Shown: one piece after another, positions 34,112 through 43,248 of the stretch
How the letters are laid out: the number at the start of each line of letters is the position of its first letter
Numbering within the stretch: position 1 is the first letter of the stretch
From: Streptomyces sclerotialus
GTDB lineage: Bacteria; Actinomycetota; Actinomycetes; Streptomycetales; Streptomycetaceae
Direction of reading: 5' to 3'
Assembly (NCBI RefSeq): GCF_040907265.1
Contig: NZ_JBFOHP010000002.1
Span: 8,197,950 to 8,261,949 of the forward strand
Length of the DNA stretch: 64,000 nucleotides
The notes under the pieces: model-generated
What the model was told of the DNA's origin: nothing
Databases searched by the model: none
Seen by the model: the letters and a program-made list of their open reading frames with translations, nothing else
Made by a program: the position numbers and the translations under genes

Positions 34112-36364
34112 ATGTCCGAGTTGTTCGACGCGGTCGACGCGCTGGTCGCGTCCCGCGCTCCGCTGCCGCCGGCGGCGGAGCGCAAGCGGCTGCGCCAGGC
34201 GCATGGCCTGACGCTGGACGAGGTGGCCGGTGCGCTGAATGTGCGCCGGGCCACGGTGTCCGGCTGGGAGTCGGCCAAGAAGCCGACCGAGCCGCGCGGT
34301 CCGGAACGTGAGGCGTACGCGCGACTGCTCAGGCAGCTCGCGGAGCTCTACCCCGCCCCCGGCCCGACGGAGGAGCCGGCCGCTGCGGCCGCGGTACCGG
34401 AGTCGTTCACCGGCACGGCCCCCGAGGTCGCGGCCGAGTCTGCACAGGAGGCCGCCCAGAGCGCCCCCACCCCCACTTCCGCCCCCACTTCCACTTCCAC
34501 CCCCGCTCCCGTTGCCGCTGCTCCGCAGGCCGCAGCGCGTCCGGCGCGCACCGCCAGGAGCACGTCGGCCTCCCGCCGCCCAGGGACGCGGAAAGCGGCC
34601 CCGGCCAGCACCGTCAGCACCCCGGCGAGCACCGACCCGCGCTTCGAGAACGGGCCGTTGGCGGTCGTCGACGTCGAGGACGGGAAGGTACTGGCGTACT
34701 GCGTCGGCGGCCTGGTCCTGGACGTGCCCGCCAAATCCCTCCCGGCACTGATCGACTGGACGCTCAAGGAGGCGAAGCTGGGGCAGCCCAAGCTGTCCGG
34801 CCCGGGCAAGGACGCCGATCCGCTGCTGGTCCTCACCGAGTCCGCCCTGGAGCGCTACGGCCTGCCGGCCGCCCTCAGCGAAGAGGAGCGGCTCGCTGGG
34901 CGGATCCCGGAAGGCCACAAGGTCATCAAGCAGCTGGCCCGCGCCGAGTGGCAGCTGACCAAGCGCGGGTTCGGGCCGTGGGCACGGATCTACCGCCCGG
35001 CCAAGGGCTCGGAGCGGGCCTGTGTGCAGCTGTGCATTCCCTCCTGGCACGCGCTGGACTCCCGGCACTGGGGCGAGGCCGGGCAGCTGCCGCCGGCCGA
35101 CCTCGCCCGCGTCCTGGGGACGTACGCCTCCCGGGTGATGACGCCGCGCGGCTCCACCGCCGTCACCGGCCTGGAGCTGATGACCGCGCTGCACCCGCCG
35201 ACCCGCGCCTCCGAGCCGGATGCCGACGGCCGCCGCCACTCCGAGCACAACCCCGGCTCGCTGGGGAAGGACCCGGTGGACTGCGCACCGTGCGAGGCCC
35301 CCGACGGACACCCGCTCCTGGCGGCCCTGCCGCGCTTCCACGTCCGCGGCCCCGACGAGAAGCTCTTCGAGGAGGCGTACGACTGGGCGCGCCCGATGAC
35401 CGACGACGAATGCCTGCACCGCAACCTGGTCGGCATCGACGTGAACCTCGCCTTCGCCGCCGGCGCCAACGGACTGCCCGTCGGCCTCGGCGCGCCCACG
35501 CACGTCACGAACCCGGTCTTCGATGCGAAGCTGCCCGGCTCCTGGCTGGTCGACCTCTCCCACGTCGACCTCTCCCGCGTGAAGGTCGCCAAGGACAAGT
35601 GGGCAGAGCTGGACAGCGCGCTGCTGCCCAGCCCGTTCACGCCGAAGGGCGAGCGCCCCGAGGGCCCGGCCTGGTACGCGACCCCGACCGTCGCCTATGC
35701 GGTGGAGCTGGGTTATGAGGTGCGCCCGCTGGAGGCGTACGTCCGGTACGAGAACGGCCGCTACCTGGACGGCTGGTACACCCGGCTGCGCGACGCCTAC
35801 CTCGCCACGATGGCCGACCTCGGCGTCGACGCGAACCTGTCGCCGGAGGACTTCCTGGCGGCGATGGAGGGCTACCGCGGCCGCGACCCGGAGCTGGCGA
35901 TCGTGGTGTCCGCGATCAAGGCGACGGTCAAGGGCGGCCTGGGCAAGCTGCGCGAGCGCCCGCGCGGGGAGGGCTGGCGGCCGGGTGAGCCGTGGCGGGC
36001 GCTGTCCCGGCCCACCTGGCGCCCTGACATCCGCGCGGCGGTCATCTCCCGTACCCGGATCAACCTCCACCGCAAGATCGTCAAGCACGCGGCGTTCACC
36101 GGCCAGTACCCGGTCGCGGTCCTCTCCGACTGCGTCGTGTACGCGGTCAACGGCGAATCGCCGCTGGACTTCCTGCCCTACCGCGAGGGCAAGCCGCTGC
36201 CCGGCGGCTTCAAGCTCGGCGTGAACCCCGGCCTGGTCAAGCACGAGGGCACGCAGACCACGCTGTGGGGCGAGGGCGTACGGGAGCAGTTCAACGCCCC
36301 CGAGCTCAACCTCGCCCGGTACATCAAGGACGGCACCGTCACCAATGTCGACAACGGGGAGTAG
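34112..36364 (+). CDS. tap: Telomere-associated protein
   Basis: This 750-residue protein is full length for Tap, which binds the telomeric 3' overhang of linear Streptomyces replicons and brings the terminal protein to it. The N-terminus '[42 protein letters not shown]' is the helix-turn-helix typical of Tap; a Pro/Thr/Ala-rich linker (~95-175) leads to the large domain with '[20 protein letters not shown]', '[52 protein letters not shown]' and '[20 protein letters not shown]', which resembles DNA-polymerase/primase-like nucleic acid-binding domains. ATG 34112 has AGGAGG at 34100. tpg follows after 7 bp. An imperfect inverted repeat CGTAC...GTACG (34026-34042) lies in its promoter. Confidence 0.93.
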   Translation: MSELFDAVDALVASRAPLPPAAERKRLRQAHGLTLDEVAGALNVRRATVSGWESAKKPTEPRGPEREAYARLLRQLAELYPAPGPTEEPAAAAAVPESFTGTAPEVAAESAQEAAQSAPTPTSAPTSTSTPAPVAAAPQAAARPARTARSTSASRRPGTRKAAPASTVSTPASTDPRFENGPLAVVDVEDGKVLAYCVGGLVLDVPAKSLPALIDWTLKEAKLGQPKLSGPGKDADPLLVLTESALERYGLPAALSEEERLAGRIPEGHKVIKQLARAEWQLTKRGFGPWARIYRPAKGSERACVQLCIPSWHALDSRHWGEAGQLPPADLARVLGTYASRVMTPRGSTAVTGLELMTALHPPTRASEPDADGRRHSEHNPGSLGKDPVDCAPCEAPDGHPLLAALPRFHVRGPDEKLFEEAYDWARPMTDDECLHRNLVGIDVNLAFAAGANGLPVGLGAPTHVTNPVFDAKLPGSWLVDLSHVDLSRVKVAKDKWAELDSALLPSPFTPKGERPEGPAWYATPTVAYAVELGYEVRPLEAYVRYENGRYLDGWYTRLRDAYLATMADLGVDANLSPEDFLAAMEGYRGRDPELAIVVSAIKATVKGGLGKLRERPRGEGWRPGEPWRALSRPTWRPDIRAAVISRTRINLHRKIVKHAAFTGQYPVAVLSDCVVYAVNGESPLDFLPYREGKPLPGGFKLGVNPGLVKHEGTQTTLWGEGVREQFNAPELNLARYIKDGTVTNVDNGE

Positions 36365-36371
36365 GTAGGCG

Positions 36372-36932
36372 ATGGCCAAGGAATTCGGGGACGGCCTGGA
36401 CCAGGCGGTGCAGAAGGCGTTCACCCGCCCGGCGCCGAAGTCGGCCGGCGCCCAGATGCGGTACCTGGTCAAGCAGCTCAAGGGCACCCGCGCGGTCGCC
36501 CAGATGCTGCGGATCTCCCAGCGCACCGTGGAGCGGTATGTGAAGGACCAGATCAAAAAGCCCCGCCCGGACCTCGCCGCGCGCCTGGAGCGCGAGGTGA
36601 AGAAGCGGTGGCAGCCCCAGATCCGGGCCAAGGCCCGGCAAAAGGCGGCAACCACCGGCGGCATCGTCATCGACACCCGCGCCCGCCTCGGCTACACCGC
36701 ACCCATCGGCACCACCGACCAGGACCGCATCCGCCACCTGACCGTCGCCCTACCGCCGCAGTACGCCGCCCGCCTCTTCGACGCACAGGAGGCCGGCGCC
36801 GGCGAGCAGCAGCTCAAGGAGATCGCGGCCGAAGCGCTCAAAGAGGTGTACTTCCAGGACAGCGGCCGCCGCGCCGGCAGCCTGGAAGAAGTCCGGTTCA
36901 CGGACATCGAGCACCTGGAGTTCGACCTGTAG
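36372..36932 (+). CDS. tpg: Terminal protein
   Basis: This 186-residue protein is the terminal protein that caps the 5' ends of linear Streptomyces DNA and primes end patching. It matches Tpg throughout: 'LKGTRAVAQMLRISQRTVERYVKDQIKKPRPDLAARLEREVKKRWQPQIRAKAR' (helix-turn-helix), 'GIVIDTRARLGYTAPIGTTDQDRIRHLTVALPPQYAARLFDAQEAGAGEQQL' and 'EVYFQDSGRRAGSLEEVRFTDIEHLEFDL'. Priming residue in characterised Tpg is a threonine. It is cotranscribed with tap. A second, frameshifted copy is at 59588-60143. Confidence 0.95.
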   Translation: MAKEFGDGLDQAVQKAFTRPAPKSAGAQMRYLVKQLKGTRAVAQMLRISQRTVERYVKDQIKKPRPDLAARLEREVKKRWQPQIRAKARQKAATTGGIVIDTRARLGYTAPIGTTDQDRIRHLTVALPPQYAARLFDAQEAGAGEQQLKEIAAEALKEVYFQDSGRRAGSLEEVRFTDIEHLEFDL

Positions 36933-36953
36933 GAGCCGCGCCCCGAGCAGCCG

Positions 36954-36984
36954 GCGAGCCCGGACCGATGTGGTCCGGGCTCGC
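36954..36984. terminator. Terminator of the tap-tpg operon
   Basis: A 13-bp perfect inverted repeat, GCGAGCCCGGACC (36954-36966) and GGTCCGGGCTCGC (36972-36984), with a 5-base loop GATGT, begins 21 bp after the tpg stop. No U-tract follows. Stem strength and position make it a very likely intrinsic terminator. Confidence 0.85.
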
Positions 36985-37101
36985 TCGCGTATCCGCGGAG
37001 ATCGATGGTGTGACTGAGCGTTCCAAGTGATGCCCCGTCAGCCATCCCGATGTCCTCGCCCCAGCCACTGCCCGAGGGCTCAACTGCACCGTTCGAATGT
37101 C

Positions 37102-37141
37102 GGTGAGTCGGTGAGTCGGTGCGTTGGTGCGTCGGTGCGTC
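37102..37141. repeat. 8-bp tandem repeat, five copies
   Basis: Five units of GGTGMGTY occupy 37102-37141 in the 368-bp gap between tpg and the carboxymuconolactone decarboxylase gene. The array precedes the region where the promoter of the latter must lie. Nothing else is recognised in the gap apart from the terminator. Confidence 0.7.
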
Positions 37142-37300
37142 GGCCGTGGTCGAGCCATGGAAGCTCCGTGGACGGCGAGTCCTTCGCCATCCGACGGGCG
37201 TCGACGGCGGGGAGACGCGGGTCACATCCGTCCGTGTCACAGGACGTCGGGCCACCTCGTCTCAGGGGTGTAGCCATTGACGACCACAGAGGAGCACACC

Positions 37301-37774
37301 ATGGACGCGAGGCTGGACTACTTCGCCGACCCGACCGCCGGCAAGGCCCTGAAGTACTTCATGTCGGCGGGCAAGGCGCTCAAGGACTCGCCGCTGCCGG
37401 CCGCGACGCAGGAGCTGGTGGCACTGCGCGTGAGTCAGATCAACGGCTGCGCCGTCTGCATGGACATGCACACCAAGGAGGCCGCCGCTGCCGGCGAGAC
37501 CACGGTGCGGCTGAACCTGGTCGCGGCGTGGCGGGAGGCCACGGTCTTCACCGAGGCCGAGCGTGCCGCGCTGGAACTGGCGGAGGAAGGGACCCGGGTC
37601 GCGGATGCGGCCAGGGGCGTCAGCGATGAGGTGTGGTCGTACGCCGCCGAGCACTACGACGAGGAACAGCTCACCGCCCTGGTGGTCCTGGTCTCCTTCA
37701 TGAATGCGGTGAACCGGCTGAACATCATCACCCAGCAGCCGGCCGGCAACTATCAGCCCGGACAGTTCCACTGA
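37301..37774 (+). CDS. Carboxymuconolactone decarboxylase/AhpD-like protein
   Basis: This 157-residue protein has the AhpD-type redox motif in 'LVALRVSQINGCAVCMDMHTKEA' (CxxC-xxxH) and the all-helical pattern of the CMD family, including 'FTEAERAALELAEEGTRV'. Such proteins reduce peroxides or handle reactive electrophiles. It lies 177 bp upstream of an ECF41 sigma factor; ECF41 factors are known to be linked with, and to control, CMD/oxidoreductase/epimerase genes, so this is very probably the target gene of the sigma factor. Confidence 0.9.
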   Translation: MDARLDYFADPTAGKALKYFMSAGKALKDSPLPAATQELVALRVSQINGCAVCMDMHTKEAAAAGETTVRLNLVAAWREATVFTEAERAALELAEEGTRVADAARGVSDEVWSYAAEHYDEEQLTALVVLVSFMNAVNRLNIITQQPAGNYQPGQFH

Positions 37775-37951
37775 ACGGCATCAGCGACTGGCTCGGGGTC
37801 CGGCTGCGGACTCCGGGCCCGGGTCCGCAGCCCGGGTCCGCAGCCTGGGCCCGGTGGCGTTGGCGTGACCACCGGTGGTCCGGATGATCACAGAGGATGT
37901 CTGCGCCGGGGAGTGGCGCTGGGCCGGAAGGCACAGGGGAGGGGTTTCGTC

Positions 37952-38875
37952 GTGAACAAGGTCGAGGAGTTCGAGGAGCTGCGGCCGCTGCTGTTCTCGA
38001 TCGCCTACCGGATTCTGGGCAGCGTGGGGGAGGCCGAGGACGCGGTGCAGGAGACGTGGCTGCGCTTCGACGGCTCGGCGACCCAGGTCGCGTCGGCCAA
38101 GGCGTTTCTGTCGGCCACGGTGACGCGGATCTCGATCGACGTGCTGCGCTCCGCGCGGGTGAGGCGGGAGGAGTACGTGGGCCCGTGGTTCCCCGAGCCG
38201 CTGCTCAGCGATCCGTATCAGGATCCGGTGCGTTCGGCGGAGCTGGCCGACTCGGTGTCGATGGCGGCGCTGCTGCTCCTGGAGCGGCTCAGCCCGCTGG
38301 AGCGGTCGGTGTTCGTGCTGCGTGAGGTGTTCGGTTTCGGGTTCAACGAGGTGGCCGCGGCGGTGGGGCGCTCGGAGGCGGCGTGCCGGCAGTTGCTGGT
38401 ACGGGCACGGCGGCACATGCAGGCCGGGCGGCCACGGTTCGAGGCGGACCGTCAGGAGCGGCAGGAGCTGGCGGCGCGGTTCTTCGAGGCACTGAAAGAT
38501 GGTGACGTGGGCGGGCTGCGGAAGCTGCTGGCCGCCGACGTCCAGCTGGTTGGGGACGGCGGCGGCAAGGCCCCGCAGCTCGCCAAGGCCGTCAGCGGCA
38601 CCGAGAACGTGGCCCGGCTGCTCGCCTCCGTCTTCCCCCTGCTCGCCCGGATCGACGTGACGTTCGAGCCGCACGAAATCAACGGGCAGCCCGGCGCGGT
38701 CTTCCGCGACCGGGACGGCAAGGTGCTCCACGTCCTGGCCCTCGAGGTGCTCGACGGACGGATCCGGACCATTCGCTCAGTGATCAATCCAGACAAGCTC
38801 GGCCACCTCGGGCCGGTCGCCGACGCCTGGGCCATTGACCGCGAGGTGAAGCAGGCCCGGAGGCAGGTGAAGTGA
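37952..38875 (+). CDS. ECF41-family sigma factor (SigJ-like)
   Basis: This 307-residue sigma factor has region 2 ('LRPLLFSIAYRILGSVGEAEDAVQETWLRF') and region 4 ('LSPLERSVFVLREVFGFGFNEVAAAVGRSEAACRQLLVRARRHM') plus a ~100-residue SnoaL-like C-terminal extension. The three marks of ECF41 are present: WFPEPL in the linker (usually WLPEPL), DGGGKA, and NPDKLGH near the C-terminus. In this family the extension acts as a built-in anti-sigma/activator, so no separate anti-sigma gene is expected. GTG start at 37952. The paired CMD gene lies just upstream. Confidence 0.92.
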   Translation: MNKVEEFEELRPLLFSIAYRILGSVGEAEDAVQETWLRFDGSATQVASAKAFLSATVTRISIDVLRSARVRREEYVGPWFPEPLLSDPYQDPVRSAELADSVSMAALLLLERLSPLERSVFVLREVFGFGFNEVAAAVGRSEAACRQLLVRARRHMQAGRPRFEADRQERQELAARFFEALKDGDVGGLRKLLAADVQLVGDGGGKAPQLAKAVSGTENVARLLASVFPLLARIDVTFEPHEINGQPGAVFRDRDGKVLHVLALEVLDGRIRTIRSVINPDKLGHLGPVADAWAIDREVKQARRQVK

Positions 38876-38945
38876 CCTTGGGACCGGTGTGGACCGACTC
38901 GTTCACCGGCAGCTCATGGCAGCGACCGCGCGGCGGCCGATTCGC

Positions 38946-39290
38946 TCATCCGGCGAGATTGAGGTTGTGCAGGCGGGCAATGCCGCGCATCGCGTGCTGG
39001 ACCGCCGTCACCGCGGAGCCTGCGATCGCGCAAGGTCTTCCAGGCCTTCATGCGGGCGAAGACGTGCTCGACGCGGACCCGGACGTGTCAATGGCTCTTG
39101 TTGTGCGCCTGCCTCCAGCCGGGGAGTTCCGCGCCCGTGCGACGGCGGTGAGGGATGACCAGCCCCGTTCCGCGGTAGCCGCCGTCGGCGATCGTCACGG
39201 TCTCGCCGACGGCGTCCTTCGCGCCGATCGGCATTTGACGAACCATCAGGTAGTCGTCGCTGCCGACAGCCGACCGGTGGTCGTGGTCGA
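38946..39290 (-). mobile_element. DDE transposase, decayed 3' fragment
   Basis: On the minus strand, 'VGSDDYLMVRQMPIGAKDAVGETVTIADGGYRGTGLVIPHRRRTGAELPGWRQAHNKSH' is followed by an in-frame TGA and then 'HVRVRVEHVFARMKAWKTLRDRRLRGDG', with the final 'QHAMRGIARLHNLNLAG' shifted by one base and ending at TGA 38946. This is the C-terminal part of a DDE_Tnp_4/IS5-group transposase; the conserved Glu of the catalytic triad is in RVEHVFARMK. N-terminal half and inverted repeats are absent. Confidence 0.75.
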
Positions 39291-39473
39291 CCGGCCACTG
39301 CCGGGCAACCGTAACGACTGCCGGGCCTGGGCCGAGTCCGACTCAGCCCGGTGAACGGGGCTGTCCAAGACGGCTCCGACGCCATGATCACACCAACCAC
39401 GGCCACATGAGCGAGTCTGAACCCGGGATCAATCCGGTTGCGGCGAAACCGGCGATCCCGATGAGGTACCTCC

Positions 39474-40691
39474 ATGAGCGGTGCCAAGCGGCGAGGGCAA
39501 CGGGTGGGGGCGGGTCAGGACCGCAGGAGCACTGGACCGTCGGCTCCATGGCACCGATGGGCGGTGCTCCTGGCCCTGATGCTGGCCGCCTTCACCTTCA
39601 ACACCGCGGAGAACCTGCCGGTCGGCCTTCTGGAGCTCATCTCCGAGGACATGGCGGTGTCCGCGTCCGCGGTCGGTCTCCTGGTCACCGGTTACGGCGT
39701 GACGGTGGCCGTGGCGTCTCTGCCGCTTGCTCGGGCCACGCAGTCGTTGCCCCGGCGTCATGTCCTCACCGGCCTGTTGGCCGGGCTGGTCGTGTCCAGT
39801 CTGATCGCGGCGCTGTCCCCCTCTTATCCGCTGCTTCTTGGGGCGCGGCTGCTGACCGCGCTGGCGCAGGCCCTGTTCTGGGCCGTGATGGGCCCGGTGG
39901 CGGTAGGGCTGTTCGCACCCCAGGTCCGGGGGCGTGTGGTGGGGGCACTGTCCGTCGCCGGATCGCTCGCCCTCGTGCTCGGTGTGCCCGCCGGGGCCTG
40001 GCTGGGGCGGCAGAGCGCCTGGCCGGTACCGATCGCCACGCCGGCGGGCCTGGGGTCCGTCTCGCTCGTGATCATCGCCGCTCTCCTGCCGACCACACGC
40101 CCGGAGAAGTCGCGCGCCGCCTTCGGGACCGCTCCCGACGCCCGCCGGTTCGCTACCGTGCTCGTGGCCGGCGCCCTGTCCGCCACCGGGGCATTCGCGG
40201 GATTCACCTACCTCGTGAAGTTCCTGGGCGACGTGAGTGGGTTCTCCCCGAATACGGTCAACGCCCTGCTCGTGGCTTTCGGCGTCACCTGTCTGGCCGG
40301 GGTGTCCCTCACCGGGGCGCTGCTCGACCGCTTTCCGCACGCGGCCCTGGTCGCGGCCGTGGCCACGCAGGCCGGGGGACTGCTCGGCCTGTACATGGTC
40401 GGTGCCGACCCGGTGGCGGCGGTGGTGTCCCTGGTGCTGATGGGCGGCGCACTCGGACCGGTGTTCATGGCCACCCAGAACGAGATGCTGCACTGTGCGC
40501 CAGGCCGTACGGATATCGCTCTCGCGGCGAACTCCGCTTCCTACAACGCCGGTATCGCAGCCGGCGCCGCGCTCGGGGGACTGCTCCTGGCACTGGTCGG
40601 CGTACGGGCCGCCTTCCTTGCCGGCGGGCTGCTGACCACGGCGTCCTGCGTAGTACTGCTCAGCGAGCGGCGTCGCCGTAGGCCGTGGTGA
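39474..40691 (+). CDS. MFS transporter, DHA1 type
   Basis: This 405-residue protein has about twelve membrane helices and DHA1 features: 'FNTAENLPVGLLELISEDMAVSASAVGLLVTGYGVTVAVASLPLARATQSLPRRHVL' covers helices 1-3 with the family's GxLxxxxGxxxGPxxx-like loop replaced by 'ATQSLPRRHVL'; 'WAVMGPVAVGLFAPQVRGRVVGALSVAGSLALVLGVPAGAWLG' is the drug-antiporter motif C region. Relatives include sugar-efflux SotB and chloramphenicol exporters. ATG 39474 follows ATGAGGTACCTCC, a good leader. Substrate unknown. Confidence 0.85.
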   Translation: MSGAKRRGQRVGAGQDRRSTGPSAPWHRWAVLLALMLAAFTFNTAENLPVGLLELISEDMAVSASAVGLLVTGYGVTVAVASLPLARATQSLPRRHVLTGLLAGLVVSSLIAALSPSYPLLLGARLLTALAQALFWAVMGPVAVGLFAPQVRGRVVGALSVAGSLALVLGVPAGAWLGRQSAWPVPIATPAGLGSVSLVIIAALLPTTRPEKSRAAFGTAPDARRFATVLVAGALSATGAFAGFTYLVKFLGDVSGFSPNTVNALLVAFGVTCLAGVSLTGALLDRFPHAALVAAVATQAGGLLGLYMVGADPVAAVVSLVLMGGALGPVFMATQNEMLHCAPGRTDIALAANSASYNAGIAAGAALGGLLLALVGVRAAFLAGGLLTTASCVVLLSERRRRRPW

Positions 40692-40889
40692 CATCAGACG
40701 AGTGACCGGACAGAAGCACGGGCGCCGTCGCAGTAATCGGCGGCGTCCGCACCAGGGTCAGGGCAGGGCGACGGAGACGAGGCGGACCGTGTGCGACTGC
40801 GGACGTGTCCGAAGGCGAACGGGGATGGCTTGACGGTTACCGTCGTGCGCTCGGCAGGTCGGGAGGTGATGCGCGGGGGGCCGGGGCGG

Positions 40890-41159
40890 CCGGATATGAC
40901 GGCGGACCAGGAGGGTGATCATGGTCCAGATGAGGTGAGCCTCGCTGTGGGAGATCAGCCGTTCGTGGTCCCTCACGTGTCGGCGGGCCCGCAAAATGAT
41001 CCACGAAATCGCGCGCTCGACGCGCCACCGCTTTGCCAGGACGGCGAAGCCGTCCTGGTCCTCGCGGCGAGGGACGGTGTGCAGCGCGATGCCGAGGAAG
41101 GACTTCGTCCAGGGGATGAGTTCACCACCGTAGGTGTAGTCGGCCCAGGCAACGGTCAC
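40890..41159 (-). mobile_element. IS5-type transposase, 3' remnant (second copy)
   Basis: The minus-strand frame from 41159 encodes 'DYTYGGELIPWTKSFLGIALHTVPRREDQDGFAVLAKRWRVERAISWIILRARRHVRDHERLISHSEAHLIWTMITLLVRRHIR', the last third of an IS5-superfamily transposase, including the catalytic Glu in RWRVERAISW and the HSEAH motif. It is related to the remnant at 32240 but differs enough to be an independent insertion. The catalytic Asp residues are missing. Confidence 0.75.
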
Positions 41160-41569
41160 CTCCGGACGGGCGAGGCGGAGGCGGAGGCGGAGGCGGAAGA
41201 GAAGGTCCCGGAATCTCCGGGAGCGTCCGGGCCGGACCCGCTCGGTAAGGCAGGCCGAGCCGCGCGCAGATCAGGAGTCCCGACTGGCCCGGTTCCGGAT
41301 GTGTCGGCGTACTCCTCACGGGGTGTGGCTCGTTCTCAGCGACTGGAACGATCAAGGAAGGCGTACTGGCCCCGGTCAGCGGCTTCGTGGACACGGTGAT
41401 GCTTGCGGGTGGTGAGGTGGTAGTCCCAGTACTGGCGCCGTCACCTCGCGCGCGAACACCACCGCAACCACGGCTCCGCCGACCAGGACAGTTACCCCCT
41501 GTCCGCCTGAGCCCGGAGGCTTCACAGCGGTGCCGTTGCTGCCGACGCACGTGTCGAAGCCGGCATCCA
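41160..41569. other. Gap with GGAGGC repeat, no gene recognised
   Basis: Next to the IS5 remnant a short GGAGGC array (41169-41200) occurs. Further on, the minus-strand stretch 'DAGFDTCVGSNGTAVKPPGSGGQGVTVLVGGAVVAVVFA' looks like a fragment of a secreted or membrane protein but has neither start nor continuation. I make no gene call. Confidence 0.4.
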
Positions 41570-41938
41570 TCAGCGTCTGACCAGGCAGAAAGGATGACCG
41601 GCCGGATCGAGGAGAACACGGAACCTGCCCTCGTCCGGTTGATGATCCGGCTTGCTCGCGCCCAGCTCGAGCAGCCGGGACTCGGCCCCGTCCAGGTCCT
41701 CGACCTCGAAGTCGATATGCATCTGCTGCGGAGCGGTCTGACCGGGCCAGCAAGGAGCTCGGAAGTTGTCGACCCGCTGAAAGCCGAGAAACAGTCCGTC
41801 CGCACGATTCAAGCCGGCGAACTCGGCGTCGGACTTCGGATGAGGCTCAAGCCCGGTGGCCTGCTGATAGAACGCGGCCAAAACCAGCGGGTCAGGGCAA
41901 TCAAGTGTTATCGCACACAACTTCATCTGCAGAGACAT
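41570..41938 (-). CDS. VOC-family (glyoxalase-like) protein
   Basis: This 122-residue protein (ATG at 41938, MSLQMKLCAITLDCPDPLVLAAFY) consists of one vicinal-oxygen-chelate domain with βαβββ modules: 'AITLDCPDPLVLAAFYQQATGLE', 'GLFLGFQRVDNFRAPCWP', 'QMHIDFEVEDLDGAESRLLELGAS' and 'RVLLDPAGHPFCLVRR'. The metal-ligand position in 'MHIDFEV' (His) and the final strand (Glu usually before the end) are only partly kept, as in the glyoxalase_6 branch that often binds drugs rather than catalysing. Stand-alone, next to the xylanase gene. Confidence 0.85.
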   Translation of the reverse strand: MSLQMKLCAITLDCPDPLVLAAFYQQATGLEPHPKSDAEFAGLNRADGLFLGFQRVDNFRAPCWPGQTAPQQMHIDFEVEDLDGAESRLLELGASKPDHQPDEGRFRVLLDPAGHPFCLVRR

Positions 41939-42121
41939 GGCACCTCCGAGCCGGATCACTGAACACGCGGTGCACACCATAGAAGAGGCCCGCCCTCACT
42001 ACACGATCATCACTGCAGAAGAGCCGCACCCACATCGCGGACAAGGCGTGTGCTCGTGGGGTGGGATGTCGCCGATCGCTGTGTGGAGGTGCTGGTTGCC
42101 GAACCGGTCGACCCCATCCCG

Positions 42122-42141
42122 CGGTGGCGAGTTCGCCACGG
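42122..42141. terminator. Possible terminator downstream of the xylanase gene
   Basis: GTGGCGA (42124-42130) and TCGCCAC (42133-42139) form a 7-bp stem with a 2-base loop, 57 bp beyond the xylanase stop. The loop is very short, so the real hairpin would be smaller. It is on the correct side to end xylanase transcription. Confidence 0.35.
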
Positions 42142-42195
42142 TTGCGGGACCCGCCACGAGGACGGGCCCGCAGCCGGTTGTTCGCCGGACAGAGG

Positions 42196-42921
42196 TCAGC
42201 CGCTGACCGTGATGTTGGAGCTTCCGCTGCTCTGGTAACCCTCGGTGGCCATGATCATGTAGTACTTGAACTGGCCCATGTTCATGCCCGCGCGCGCCCA
42301 GGCGTCGAAGTGGTTGCCGGTGGTGATGGTGCCGGAGCCGCTGGTCACCTTCGACTGCCGGACGCTCCAGTACTGGTCGAAGGTGCGGGTGCCCTCGACG
42401 GAGGGGGCGTTGTACCGCGTCGTCTTGTAGATGTCGTACGTGCCGCCGTCGCTGTAGACAGTGCCTCTGTACTCGCCGGTGGGTCGGTAGCTGCCCCAGT
42501 TGTCGACGATGTAGTACTCCACCAGCGGGTTCGACGTCCAGCCGTAGAGGCAGCCGTAGCCGTTGCCCGACGGGTTGAAGTAGCCGGTGTAGCGGACCGT
42601 CCTGCGCCCGCCGGTGTTCCAGCCCTTGCCGGCGACGAAGTTGCCGCAGTTGGTCCACCGGGTGCTGTAACTGCCGCCGCCGTTGAGCGTCATGGAGACG
42701 GAGCCGCCGCCGTCGGTCCAGAACGAGTAGTACATGCCGTCGTAGCCGGTCTGGTTGGTGGTGATGGTGGTGGCGGCGTGGGCGGTGCCGGGCAGCAGCA
42801 GTCCGGACGCGGTGGCGAGCGCGACGGCGCCGGCGCCGCCGAGGAAGCCTCGTCGGCTCAAGCCGCTGAAGGGAGCGGGGTTCTGCTGGATCTGGTCCTG
42901 CTGCGTGCTGTCCTGCTGCAT
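42196..42921 (-). CDS. Secreted GH11 endo-1,4-β-xylanase, Tat-exported
   Basis: This 241-residue precursor starts at ATG 42921 after GGAGG. A twin-arginine signal (LSRRGFLGG, residues ~19-27) and hydrophobic segment precede the cut site AHA-ATTI. The mature ~185 residues are a complete GH11 domain: '[41 protein letters not shown]', the nucleophile Glu in '[13 protein letters not shown]' and acid/base Glu in '[14 protein letters not shown]'. There is no carbohydrate-binding module. It cleaves xylan backbones outside the cell. An N-terminal [13 protein letters not shown] stretch before the Tat motif is unusual. Confidence 0.95.
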   Translation of the reverse strand: MQQDSTQQDQIQQNPAPFSGLSRRGFLGGAGAVALATASGLLLPGTAHAATTITTNQTGYDGMYYSFWTDGGGSVSMTLNGGGSYSTRWTNCGNFVAGKGWNTGGRRTVRYTGYFNPSGNGYGCLYGWTSNPLVEYYIVDNWGSYRPTGEYRGTVYSDGGTYDIYKTTRYNAPSVEGTRTFDQYWSVRQSKVTSGSGTITTGNHFDAWARAGMNMGQFKYYMIMATEGYQSSGSSNITVSG

Positions 42922-43107
42922 GCGTCCTCCCGATGAAGGCTGGTGGGGCGGGGCGGCTTCTGCTGCCCGCGGCCTTGCATGGAACACGGCGGGGGTCACC
43001 CGTCGTCGTGCCGCAACGACCGACCGCCATCCCCGGTCACATGACGCGAAGGGAACGACGGCCTCCTGTCGCTCGGTGGCCACAGTTTTCGTAAAGCGCC
43101 ATGAGCC

Positions 43108-43137
43108 TGTCAACACTTTCGACATTCTTTCGGAAAC
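43108..43137 (-). promoter_or_regulatory. Xylanase upstream elements: TTGACA box with two CGAAAG motifs
   Basis: On the minus strand, two CGAAAG words 11 bp apart (43127-43132 and 43116-43121) are followed by TTGACA (43108-43113). The whole reads GTTTCCGAAAGAATGTCG then AAAGTGTTGACA. A further inverted repeat CGAAAACTTTCG sits at 43263-43274. Such CGAAA/TTTCG motifs resemble those reported upstream of Streptomyces xylanase genes. The distance to the start (about 190 bp) implies a long leader. No good -10 was found. Confidence 0.45.
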
Positions 43138-43248
43138 TCTTTTATAGCCAGAAGAGGTCTTGGCGAGTATGTATTCGCTGGTCAAGCCTCTCCTCACGCT
43201 AACCGTTGCGAGGAGTGGAATGAGATGAGGGAGGAGCATAATGCAAGC

